DNA of 64,000 bases from CF-118 sp035934385. GTDB lineage: Bacteria > Chloroflexota > Dormibacteria > Dormibacterales > Dormibacteraceae. The DNA is taken from contig DASYXY010000039.1 of NCBI GenBank assembly GCA_035934385.1, positions 1-64,000 of the forward strand. Direction: 5' to 3'. A program made the position numbers and the translations under genes. Of the stretch, positions 9,032 to 15,919 are shown one piece after another. Numbering within the stretch: the first letter of the stretch is position 1; every line of letters starts with the position of its first letter. The notes under the pieces were generated by a model, which searched no databases, was not told where the DNA came from, and saw only the letters and a list, made by a program, of their open reading frames with translations.

Positions 9032-9480
9032 CCCGCGGCCAGTCTTTCCAGCGCCGCTCGCAGCCGGCGCTCTCGGGTCTCGGGCTTCTTCGACTCTTCC
9101 AGAGAACGCGCGATCTCCTCGCGGTTGGTGTGGGAGAGCGCCTCCCACGCGGCAGCCGCCTTGCGGTCACGGGCCAACGCGCGCTGCAGGTCCGGCGGCA
9201 CGGTCACCGTGCGCGGCTCGGTGTCCAGCTCCAGCTCGATGGTGATCGCATCGCCGGCGCCCACGCCGGCTTTCTCCTGGATCGACTTCAACACTCCGAG
9301 GCAGTACGTGCCGTCGCCCATCGGCATAAGCGAGCCCCGATACGGAATGCCCGCGATCACGGCCTTGATTTTCGGCATGCCCTTGAGGCCGAGCTCCTTG
9401 GCGACCGTGGCGGGCACGGGCACGAGCGTGCCACCGCCACCACGGGCGGTCGGTGTCAGCTTGCCGGTGAACTTCGCCAT
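9028..9480 (-). CDS. DUF1905 / YdeI-OmpD-associated family protein
   Basis: 150-residue soluble protein. The first hundred residues form a small beta-barrel-like DUF1905 domain (VPATVAKELGLKGMPKIKAVI, then GDGTYCLGVLKSIQEKAGVGAGD). The tail (PPDLQRALARDRKAAAAWEAL, then REEIARSLEESKKPETRERR) is the YdeI/OmpD-associated helical segment, which in this family often ends with ETRERRLARA-type sequence. Proteins with this pair of domains have been linked to bacteriocin protection by annotation only; the actual role is not established. ATG start at 9480; it stands alone between nuoN and a secreted hydrolase gene. Confidence 0.8.
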   Translation of the reverse strand: MAKFTGKLTPTARGGGGTLVPVPATVAKELGLKGMPKIKAVIAGIPYRGSLMPMGDGTYCLGVLKSIQEKAGVGAGDAITIELELDTEPRTVTVPPDLQRALARDRKAAAAWEALSHTNREEIARSLEESKKPETRERRLRAALERLAAG

Positions 9481-9489
9481 CGCGCGGGA

Positions 9490-10938
9490 TTATGCGGGAG
9501 GCTTGGAGCCTTTGGGGAACGGCCGCGGATACGGCCCCGGCGTGTAGTCGACGAATGACGGCGGCGAGGCGAAGAAGCCTCCGATGGCGTTGTCCTGGGC
9601 TCCCAGCGCGAGGGCTGCTGCGTTGAGCGCGGCCGGGCGGAGTGAAGCGTCGTCCCAGGTTGTGCTGTTCAGCCGGTGCAGCATCACTTTGATCAGCGAG
9701 ATCACCTCGGCCGACGTGAACGCGCAGTGCCCTGCCCGGTGGACGAACACCTGGCGCAGCAACTCCTGTTTGCCGGCGGACCGCACGACGTCGGCGTAAG
9801 CAGTCTCGTCCTGCGCGACCACAAGCCCGTCCGCGGTCGTGTGCGCGGTGAGCACCGGCACGGTGATGGCGCCGTCGAAGCTGACGTTACTGTCGAGGTA
9901 CGCCACCGCATTAGCGTCGGGCTTGATGGCGGCGCCGGCGTTCAGAGCCTTGAGGTCCGCGTTCAGGTCGAGACCAGCTGCGCCGTACAGCGCGTTCACC
10001 TCGTCGCGATAGGGCGAGATCTCCAGCTGATGCCGATAGTCGACGCCGATGTTCCACGAGGGATTGCCGCCCGCGCGCTTCTCCAGCTCGGCGCGGTAGC
10101 CGAACGCAAACGGGAAGTCGGTGCGCGACTCCCACTGCGCCTGGGCCGCCGCTTGCCCCGCGTAGTCGGTGGATGACGGCTCCGGCTGCGTCGGCACGAA
10201 CCACCCGGGGATTCCAGCGAGCGCGGCCATCAACGCGATACGCGCCTGGCCGGCCGCGTTCTGGCTCGCAGTCGCCATCAGGTCCGCGGCCAGCTTCGTG
10301 TTCGCCGCGGGGTCGGTGATGTTCACCAACTGCAGCTGCGAGTTCGGCGCCAGCAGCGTCTTGAACGCGTATGCCGAGTCCAGGCCTGTGTTCCAGGTGG
10401 CGACGCCCCCGGCCAGCACGCCGCACAGCGGAATCGCGCCGCTGAAGCGGTCGGGATAAGCCTGGATGAGTCCGGCTGTGATGATGCCTCCAAGCGATAG
10501 GCCGATCGCGATCACCCGCTTCGGCTTGCCGACGTGCGCGGCGAAGTAGTCGAGCAGCGCGACCTGGTCTCGCAGCGCGTCAGCGATTGCCCACCCGGTC
10601 GAGCTGTACGACGAGGCTGCGATGGCGTACCCGCCTGCCAGCAGCCACTGTCCGGTGACCGGATCGGGGGAGGCCGACGCGGGATTCGTGCTTCCCGGCG
10701 CGACGTACCCGTGGCTGTAGAGGAACAGCGTCCCGTTCCATCGCTGCGGCACGTCGATCGTGAAACGAGCCGCGCCGATGGAGCCCGTGTACACGTTGGG
10801 CGCGGCCGGTGTCGACGATGAGATGCTCTGCGAGCCGCCGCTCGAACACGCGACGAGCAGCACGAGCGCGACCACCAGGGCCAACGACCTGCCCGTCAGA
10901 TGTTGGATCGCGACTGGCCTCCATCCACGGCGACGCAC
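9490..10938 (-). CDS. Secreted alpha/beta-hydrolase lipoprotein
   Basis: Predicted lipoprotein hydrolase of about 480 residues. A start at GTG 10938 gives MRRRGW then a hydrophobic run and the lipobox LLVAC followed by SSGGS, so the mature protein would be lipid-anchored outside the membrane. The hydrolase domain has RWNGTLFLYSHGYV (oxyanion-region HG), the nucleophile elbow GLSLGG near residue 195, and a late HRAGHCAF that could supply the catalytic His. The substrate is unknown. The 5' end overlaps the upstream SDR by 43 bases; a CTG at 10899 (CTGA overlap) and a TTG at 10884 are alternative starts, all keeping the lipobox. Confidence 0.75.
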   Translation of the reverse strand: MRRRGWRPVAIQHLTGRSLALVVALVLLVACSSGGSQSISSSTPAAPNVYTGSIGAARFTIDVPQRWNGTLFLYSHGYVAPGSTNPASASPDPVTGQWLLAGGYAIAASSYSSTGWAIADALRDQVALLDYFAAHVGKPKRVIAIGLSLGGIITAGLIQAYPDRFSGAIPLCGVLAGGVATWNTGLDSAYAFKTLLAPNSQLQLVNITDPAANTKLAADLMATASQNAAGQARIALMAALAGIPGWFVPTQPEPSSTDYAGQAAAQAQWESRTDFPFAFGYRAELEKRAGGNPSWNIGVDYRHQLEISPYRDEVNALYGAAGLDLNADLKALNAGAAIKPDANAVAYLDSNVSFDGAITVPVLTAHTTADGLVVAQDETAYADVVRSAGKQELLRQVFVHRAGHCAFTSAEVISLIKVMLHRLNSTTWDDASLRPAALNAAALALGAQDNAIGGFFASPPSFVDYTPGPYPRPFPKGSKPPA

Positions 10939-11651
10939 GCTCCGCTGACGAGGCTCGCCTGCTCCGAGCACAAAAAGGCGACCACATTCGCGACCTCGGG
11001 CACCGTCCCGAAGCGCTTCATCGGCAGGTCGCGCCAGATGAACTCGGCGATCCCCTCGGGGTCCTGCTTCTGCCGGCGGTCCCAGCCACCGCCTTCCCAC
11101 AGGACCGAGCCGGGCGCGACGCAGTTGACCGTGACACCGCGGGCCGCAACCTCGCGTGCGAGCGAGGTGACGACGCTGATCTCCGCCGCTTTGGCGGCGT
11201 TGTACGCCGGTGCGCCGCCCGACTCGCGCCCGTACACCGAAGAGATCACCACCACGCGACCCCAACCGCGCTCGAGCATCGGGGGCAGGACCAGTTGGGT
11301 CATACGCACACTGACCCCGACGTTGCCGCTGAAGGCATCTTCGAAGTCGTCGGCGGTCGTGTCGCTCCAGCTGCTCCCCGAGCGCGTGCCCAGGTTGTTG
11401 ACCAGGATGTCGATCTTTTCAAAGTGCTCGATGGTCGCGTCGACGGCGTGACGGCATCCCTTCTCGGTGAGGAGATCCGCCGCAACGCCGAAGCCGTCCA
11501 GCGTCTTGGCGACACTCTGAACCTCGGCCTCGGTTCGCGCCGCGACCGCAATGCGCACGCCCTCGCCTGCGAGCGCCTGCGCGATCCCGAGCCCTATCCC
11601 GCGAGTCGCTCCAGTGACAAGCGCGACGCGGCCGCCGATGCCGAGGTCCAT
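10896..11651 (-). CDS. SDR family oxidoreductase
   Basis: 251-residue classical short-chain dehydrogenase, probably FabG-like in fold. The NAD(P)-binding TGATRGIGLGIAQ lies near residue 14, NNLGT near residue 88 replaces the usual NNAG, and the catalytic set is Ser in VVISSVYG with Y-N-A-A-K in APAYNAAKAAE. The C-terminal end SGACVAVDGGQSRSNI is typical. The substrate cannot be told from sequence. Its ATG shares a CATG with the ATG of the divergent NUDIX gene, so promoter elements for each must lie inside the other gene. Confidence 0.85.
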   Translation of the reverse strand: MDLGIGGRVALVTGATRGIGLGIAQALAGEGVRIAVAARTEAEVQSVAKTLDGFGVAADLLTEKGCRHAVDATIEHFEKIDILVNNLGTRSGSSWSDTTADDFEDAFSGNVGVSVRMTQLVLPPMLERGWGRVVVISSVYGRESGGAPAYNAAKAAEISVVTSLAREVAARGVTVNCVAPGSVLWEGGGWDRRQKQDPEGIAEFIWRDLPMKRFGTVPEVANVVAFLCSEQASLVSGACVAVDGGQSRSNI

Positions 11652-12378
11652 GGCAAGGCATGCTAGCGACAACGTGGCCGTGATCCTTCCGCCTGGCGCC
11701 ATCAACACCGGCGAGCCGGTCGTGCCCCGTCCGAGCGCCACCGTCTTGCTGATCCGCGGCTCGCGGCCGTTCGAGCTCCTGCTCGTGCGCCGGCCTGGCG
11801 GCGCGGACTTTGCACCCGGTGCATACGTGTTTCCCGGCGGCACGGTGCACGCGGGAGACCGCGGCGCGCGCGACGAGATCAAGGCTGCCGCAGTGAGAGA
11901 GCTGTTCGAGGAAGCGGGCATCCTGCTGGCGCGCCGCAAGCGGTCACTGGCGCGTGCGGAAGACTGCGACACGGTGCGCGCGCGAATCGCGGCCGGCGAA
12001 ACGTTCGCCATGGCGCTCGAGGCTTGCGGTCTCGAGCTCGCGCCCGACCGCCTGGTCCTGCTGGCCCGGTGGGTGACGCCCGCCCTCCTCAGCCGGCGTT
12101 ACGATGCGCGGTTCTACCTCGCCCGCATGCCGTCGAGCCAGACTGTTGTGCCGCAGGCCGGAGAGGTCACCGACTGGCTGTGGACCACGCCCGAGCGCGC
12201 ACTGCGCGACCCGGACATCCCCATGGTCTACGCGACGCGCTCCGTGCTGGAGACGATCGCGACGGGTGAGCCGGCAAGTCAGCTGTTCGCGAGGGCGCGG
12301 AACCAGCGCGAGGTGCCGATCGTCGAGCCGCGGATGGTCGAGACCGAAAACGGCTGGATCGTCGAGGTGGCGCGATGA
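11650..12378 (+). CDS. NUDIX hydrolase
   Basis: 242-residue NUDIX protein. The NUDIX box is GDRGARD followed by EIKAAAVRELFEEAGI: all spacing is right but the first Glu of Gx5Ex7REUxEExGU is Asp. AYVFPGGTVHAGD just before it is characteristic of the larger NUDT19-like/coenzyme-A-diphosphatase-like subgroup, which hydrolyses acyl-CoA or related diphosphates; this assignment is inference. ATG at 11650 coincides with the divergent SDR start; GTG at 11674 or 11680 are alternatives if a short leader is needed. Its stop overlaps the next gene by ATGA. Confidence 0.82.
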   Translation: MARHASDNVAVILPPGAINTGEPVVPRPSATVLLIRGSRPFELLLVRRPGGADFAPGAYVFPGGTVHAGDRGARDEIKAAAVRELFEEAGILLARRKRSLARAEDCDTVRARIAAGETFAMALEACGLELAPDRLVLLARWVTPALLSRRYDARFYLARMPSSQTVVPQAGEVTDWLWTTPERALRDPDIPMVYATRSVLETIATGEPASQLFARARNQREVPIVEPRMVETENGWIVEVAR

Positions 12379-13838
12379 CCGACCACGCGGTGGTGATCGC
12401 CGGCGGGGGTCCGACGGGGCTGATGCTCGCCGCCGAGCTGAGGCTCGCGGGGATCGATGTGGCCATCGTCGAGCGGCGCTCCAGCGGGCAGCAGTACGGC
12501 TCGCCCGCGGGTGGTCTGCACTCACGCACCCTCGAGGTGCTCGATCAGCGCGGCATCGCGGATCGGTTCCTCGCCGAAGGAAAGGCGATGCAGATCCAGA
12601 GTTTCGCCGGCATCCCACTGGACATCAGCGATTTCCCCACGCGCCACAACTACGGCCTGGCGTTGGGGCAGAGGCACACCGAGCGCATCCTCGCCGCGTG
12701 GGCAGACGAGCTGGGGGTCCCGATCGCTCGCGAACGCGAGGTCACCGGCTTCGTCGAGGACGCCACGGGCGTCGATGTCGAGTTGTCGGGCGACCGCTTA
12801 CTGCGCGCCGCATACCTCGTCGGCTGCGATGGTGGCCGCAGCGTGGTCCGGAAAGCGGCAGGCATCGAGTTCGCCGGGCAGGATGCGACGACCAGCTGGC
12901 TCATGGCCGAGGTCGAGATGACAGAGAAGCCGGTGCTTGGCGTGCATCCGGAAGGGGGCGGGATCGGTTATGTCAACCCCGCCGAGGGAAGGGGGCCCGT
13001 CGGCGTCGTCCTGACCGAAAAAGAGATCGAGCACACACGAGAGCCCACCCTCATGGACGTCAGAGAGGCGCTCGTCGCGGCGTACGGGACCGACTTCGGA
13101 GCGCACAGCCCGACCACGATCTCCCGCTTCACCGACGTGACCCGCCAGGCCGTGTCCTATCGCAGGGGCCGCGCGCTGCTGGCGGGCGACGCCGCGCAGG
13201 TGCGGCCACCGCAGGGTGGACAGGGTCTCAACACGGGTGTGCAGGACGCGGTGAATCTAGGCTGGAAGCTGGCCCAGGTGGTCAACGGGACCTCGGCGGA
13301 CGACCTTCTCGACACCTACCACAGTGAGCGCCACCCCGTCGGTGCTCGTGTCCAGCGTTACAGCCTGGCGCAGACCGCGCTGCGCAGAACAGACGAACGC
13401 ACCAAGGCGCTGCGGGACGCGATGGTCGAAGTGCTGCGCATGGACGAGCCGCGCAAGCACCTGGCCGGCGCGATGAGCGGCCTGGACATCCACTACGCCC
13501 TCGGAGACGGACACCCGCTGGTCGGGCGCCGCATGCCTGATCTCGACCTGGTCACGGCCGGCGGTCCGCTCCGCCTGTTCACGCTGCTGCACGCCGCGCG
13601 GCCGGTGTTCCTGAACCTGGGCGGGCGTACGGGTTTCGACCTCGAGCCATGGGCGACGCGAGTCGAGCTGGTCGACGCCTCTTATGACGGACGGTGGGAG
13701 CTCCCCGTGCTCGGTGAGGTCGCGGCCCCGGCGGCGGTGCTGATCCGCCCCGACGGATATGTCGCCTGGGCGGGAGAGCTCACCGACCCGCGACTGACCG
13801 GGGCGCTGACCAGGTGGTTCGGGCGCCCGGCCGGCTAG
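12375..13838 (+). CDS. FAD-dependent aromatic monooxygenase (PheA/TfdB, Rox/PgaE type)
   Basis: 487-residue flavoprotein hydroxylase. The Rossmann dinucleotide motif is VVIAGGGPTGLMLAAELR at the start; the DG motif is YLVGCDGGRSVVRK near residue 150; the GD motif is RALLAGDAAQVRPPQGGQGL near residue 270, followed by NTGVQDAVNLGWKL. A C-terminal thioredoxin-like extension (residues ~390-487) matches the polyketide-hydroxylase/rifampicin-monooxygenase group rather than the short UbiH group. Such enzymes hydroxylate phenols, polyketides or antibiotics with NAD(P)H and O2; the substrate here is not known. ATGA coupling to the NUDIX gene suggests joint expression. Confidence 0.88.
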   Translation: MTDHAVVIAGGGPTGLMLAAELRLAGIDVAIVERRSSGQQYGSPAGGLHSRTLEVLDQRGIADRFLAEGKAMQIQSFAGIPLDISDFPTRHNYGLALGQRHTERILAAWADELGVPIAREREVTGFVEDATGVDVELSGDRLLRAAYLVGCDGGRSVVRKAAGIEFAGQDATTSWLMAEVEMTEKPVLGVHPEGGGIGYVNPAEGRGPVGVVLTEKEIEHTREPTLMDVREALVAAYGTDFGAHSPTTISRFTDVTRQAVSYRRGRALLAGDAAQVRPPQGGQGLNTGVQDAVNLGWKLAQVVNGTSADDLLDTYHSERHPVGARVQRYSLAQTALRRTDERTKALRDAMVEVLRMDEPRKHLAGAMSGLDIHYALGDGHPLVGRRMPDLDLVTAGGPLRLFTLLHAARPVFLNLGGRTGFDLEPWATRVELVDASYDGRWELPVLGEVAAPAAVLIRPDGYVAWAGELTDPRLTGALTRWFGRPAG

Positions 13839-13842
13839 TCGC

Positions 13843-14316
13843 TCAGCGCCAGAGGTCGCGCCAGCGGTTGTACTGGACGACCTCGACGCCGCCCTGGCGC
13901 AGCGTGTCCAGCCCCGCGGGGTCGCGGTAGGCCTCGCGGTAGTAGACGCGAGCCACGTTCGCGTTGATCGCCATCTTGGCGCACATCACGCACGGGGACG
14001 CGCTCACGAACATGACCTTGCCCGGAAGCTGTGCGCCGGCCTTGATCAGAGCGTTCTGCTCGCTGTGCAGGCAGCCGCAAGCACCCGGCGTGGTCGTGTC
14101 GCAGCGGTTGGGGAGGCCGCGGGCGTTGCCGTTGTAGCCGATGCCGAGGACCTGGGTCAGGTCGGGCGTGGTGATCACGGTCCCAACCTGCAGGCGAGCG
14201 CATGTCGAACGCTTGGCGAGCTCCTCGGCCCTGCGCATGTAGACCTCTTCGAGGGGGATCCGGTCAGGCGCCTGGCCGGCCTCGGAAATGGGCTTGATCT
14301 CCGCCATCACGTCCAT
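13843..14316 (-). CDS. Deoxycytidylate (dCMP) deaminase family protein
   Basis: About 157 residues, cytidine/deoxycytidylate deaminase fold. Zinc ligands and the proton-shuttling Glu are visible: His and Glu in CLHSEQNALI and the two Cys in SPCVMCAK. IGYNGNARGLPNRCD is the loop typical of ComEB/dCMP deaminases, which produce dUMP for dTMP synthesis. This fits its place beside rmuC and nrdJ (DNA-precursor metabolism), though it is transcribed in the opposite direction. ATG 14316 is chosen; TTG 14340 and ATG 14307 are in frame as alternatives. It ends four bases from the convergent monooxygenase stop. Confidence 0.87.
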   Translation of the reverse strand: MDVMAEIKPISEAGQAPDRIPLEEVYMRRAEELAKRSTCARLQVGTVITTPDLTQVLGIGYNGNARGLPNRCDTTTPGACGCLHSEQNALIKAGAQLPGKVMFVSASPCVMCAKMAINANVARVYYREAYRDPAGLDTLRQGGVEVVQYNRWRDLWR

Positions 14317-14326
14317 GTTAACGACC

Positions 14327-14355
14327 TTGTATGTACCCAACTTTCAGACTAGAAT
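14327..14355 (+). promoter_or_regulatory. Promoter of rmuC
   Basis: TTGTAT (14327-14332), 17-bp spacer, TAGAAT (14350-14355). The expected transcription start, about seven bases after the -10 box, falls at 14361-14363, on the rmuC ATG itself. There is no Shine-Dalgarno sequence, so the mRNA is probably leaderless. Confidence 0.65.
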
Positions 14356-14362
14356 CCCCCAT

Positions 14363-15409
14363 ATGTCGGCGCTCGAACTGTTGTTCGCACTTCTCCTGGT
14401 ATGTGTGCTGGCATCGATCGGTGGCGTGGCCTGGCTCGTCTGGAGCCTGATTCGCCGCGCCGACGGCCAGGCCAGGGACGTTGCCGACCTGCGCAGCAGG
14501 CTGGAGCGAGGGGGCGTCAGCCAGGATGCCCAGGCCGCCGAGCTGCGCGAGCGGCTCAGCCAGACCCAGTCGGTCATGGAGGGGCTTCGCTCGGCGGTCG
14601 CGGCGCGGCAGCCGGTCGAAGAGGAAGCGCGCACGAGCCTGCGCCACATCGAAAGCGTGATCGCCGGCAGCTCGACGAGGGGCGCCGCGGGCGAGAACAT
14701 CCTCGAGGAGGCGCTGCGCCACCTGCCGCCGGAGATGCTGCAGCGCAACGTATGGGTGGGCGGCAAGGTCGTCGAGCTGGGCCTGCGGCTGCCTGGGGGC
14801 AAGCTGCTGCCGATCGACTCCAAATGGGTGTCCAGCGGTGCGCTGGAGCAGCTCTCGAACCCGGCCCTGGACGCGCCCAGGCGGACGCAGTTGGCGGGCC
14901 AGGTCGAGCGCGAGGTCGAGCGCCGCGTCCGCGAGGTGAGCCAGTACATCAACCCGGACATCACCTCTACGTTTGCGCTGGCGGTCATCCCCGACGCCGC
15001 GTACGACGTCTGCCGCAGCGCCATCGTCGACGCGCACAAGCGGCACGTGATGGTGGTCGCATACGGCATGGCCCTGCCCTACCTGCTCACCCTTTACCAG
15101 CTGCATCTCCAGTTCGCGCGGACCGTGGACATGGAGAAGATGCAGTCGGCACTGATCGACGTGGAGCGACACCTCGACGTGCTCGAAGGCATCCTCGAGA
15201 ACAAGCTCCAGCGGGCCGTCACCATGCTCCAGAACGCCTACGGCGAGGGCAAGCAGGTTTCGGCGCGGATCAGGGCCTCGGCGGAGAGCATCCAGGTCGC
15301 CGAACCATCCCCAGAAGCCGGCCCGGAGGTTTCCACAGCGATCAGTGAGTCCGAACCTGGTCGCGAAGCGCAGCCCCTCTCTCTCGCCTTCCTCGACCCC
15401 GTTCGCTAG
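14363..15409 (+). CDS. rmuC: RmuC family DNA recombination protein
   Basis: 348 residues: an N-terminal membrane-spanning helix (residues ~4-28), a coiled-coil stretch (about 35-90), then the nuclease-like RmuC domain with GAAGENILEEAL, GGKLLPIDSKW and YINPDITSTFALAVIPDAAY. RmuC limits inversions at short inverted repeats in E. coli and is a predicted PD-(D/E)xK-type nuclease. The ATG at 14363 is selected because the promoter before it leaves no room for a longer N-terminus. The C-terminal ~40 residues are low complexity. Confidence 0.9.
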   Translation: MSALELLFALLLVCVLASIGGVAWLVWSLIRRADGQARDVADLRSRLERGGVSQDAQAAELRERLSQTQSVMEGLRSAVAARQPVEEEARTSLRHIESVIAGSSTRGAAGENILEEALRHLPPEMLQRNVWVGGKVVELGLRLPGGKLLPIDSKWVSSGALEQLSNPALDAPRRTQLAGQVEREVERRVREVSQYINPDITSTFALAVIPDAAYDVCRSAIVDAHKRHVMVVAYGMALPYLLTLYQLHLQFARTVDMEKMQSALIDVERHLDVLEGILENKLQRAVTMLQNAYGEGKQVSARIRASAESIQVAEPSPEAGPEVSTAISESEPGREAQPLSLAFLDPVR

Positions 15410-15647
15410 GGCGCGTCGGATGAGAAGGAGGCGCCGAAACGTCGGCGTATCGGCGGCCGGAGCCAAGGAAGGGGTGGCGCAAGGAGGAGCGCATCGGGAT
15501 GCGTGACGACGACGCGACGGGCCCCCTGACGCAGGCTTCAGCCCGTAAGGGCCCGGCCGCCTAGGCGCCGACGTGGTTTTGCAGGTGTTTCCACAGGGAA
15601 GACCCAGCCTGTGCCCATTCGACTCGCAGGCTTATCCACAGGTATTC
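15410..15647. other. GC-rich spacer between rmuC and nrdJ, function unknown
   Basis: No convincing gene. It holds a short perfect hairpin at 15432-15447 (CGCCGA-AACG-TCGGCG) without a following T run, further self-complementary GC-rich stretches up to about 15575, a weak DnaA-like box (GTTTCCACA, 15587-15595) and the perfect DnaA box listed separately. Open frames through it overlap the nrdJ regulatory sites and carry no recognisable protein. Confidence 0.5.
15632..15640 (+). promoter_or_regulatory. DnaA box
   Basis: TTATCCACA is an exact match to the DnaA consensus TTATNCACA. It lies about 70 bases upstream of the nrdJ promoter. A weaker 7/9 match lies at 15587-15595. DnaA control of ribonucleotide reductase genes is known in E. 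coli nrdAB; two boxes alone do not make an origin. Confidence 0.6.
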
Positions 15648-15695
15648 CACCTACATATGGGGCTTCGGGCGGTCAAGACACCAAATATCTTGTGT
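15648..15695. promoter_or_regulatory. Pair of NrdR-like boxes upstream of nrdJ
   Basis: Two imperfect 16-mers resembling the NrdR consensus acaCwAtATaTwGtgt: one with core CTACATATGG (15651-15660) and one with core AAATATCTTG inside ACACCAAATATCTTGTGT (15678-15695). The cores start 32 bp apart, the three-helical-turn spacing known for paired NrdR boxes, and end just before the -35 box. NrdR is the nucleotide-sensing repressor of ribonucleotide reductase genes. No nrdR gene is in the window. Confidence 0.6.
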
Positions 15696-15702
15696 TCAGG
15701 TC

Positions 15703-15731
15703 TTGACAAGGCAAAAATCGCCTCGTATCAT
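15703..15731 (+). promoter_or_regulatory. Promoter of nrdJ
   Basis: Consensus TTGACA (15703-15708), 17-bp spacer, TATCAT (15726-15731). The predicted start near 15738 leaves a leader of about 180 nt before nrdJ, unusual for this window where many leaders are a few bases. Confidence 0.75.
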
Positions 15732-15845
15732 CCGGGGCGTTACATCGAGGCCCTGGGGCATAAGTGGCGGGCATGCTCTGGGGCCTCTTCCATCCCCAAA
15801 CGAATAAGTTCAACGACCCACCAGACGTCCCAGCAGCGAACCCAG

Positions 15846-15872
15846 GCCGGGCGTGCCCCCAGCACGCCCGGC
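15846..15872 (+). promoter_or_regulatory. Stem-loop in the nrdJ leader
   Basis: Perfect 10-bp stem GCCGGGCGTG / CACGCCCGGC with a 7-nt loop, about 50 bases before the nrdJ ATG. It is followed by TTACAAAACACC rather than a T run, so it is not a classic terminator; an attenuator, an mRNA-stability element or a protein site are all possible. I looked for and did not find a cobalamin-riboswitch core in this leader. Confidence 0.5.
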
Positions 15873-15919
15873 TTACAAAACACCCTCAACGGGGATGATT
15901 AAGGGAGGCGTTTCTCTAG

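Noticed and set aside
10939..11265. Longer form of the secreted hydrolase
   Set aside because: It would read antisense-frame sequence of the SDR gene and destroy the signal peptide and lipobox that begin after 10938.
15587..15640. Replication origin
   Set aside because: Only one perfect and one weak DnaA box, no AT-rich unwinding region and no dnaA/dnaN nearby; better explained as regulation of nrdJ.
15573..15902. 109-codon frame upstream of nrdJ
   Set aside because: It overlaps the DnaA box, NrdR-like boxes, promoter and leader hairpin, and its product has no protein-like features.
15738..15919. Cobalamin riboswitch in the nrdJ leader
   Set aside because: Length and context invite it, but none of the conserved riboswitch core segments could be found by eye.
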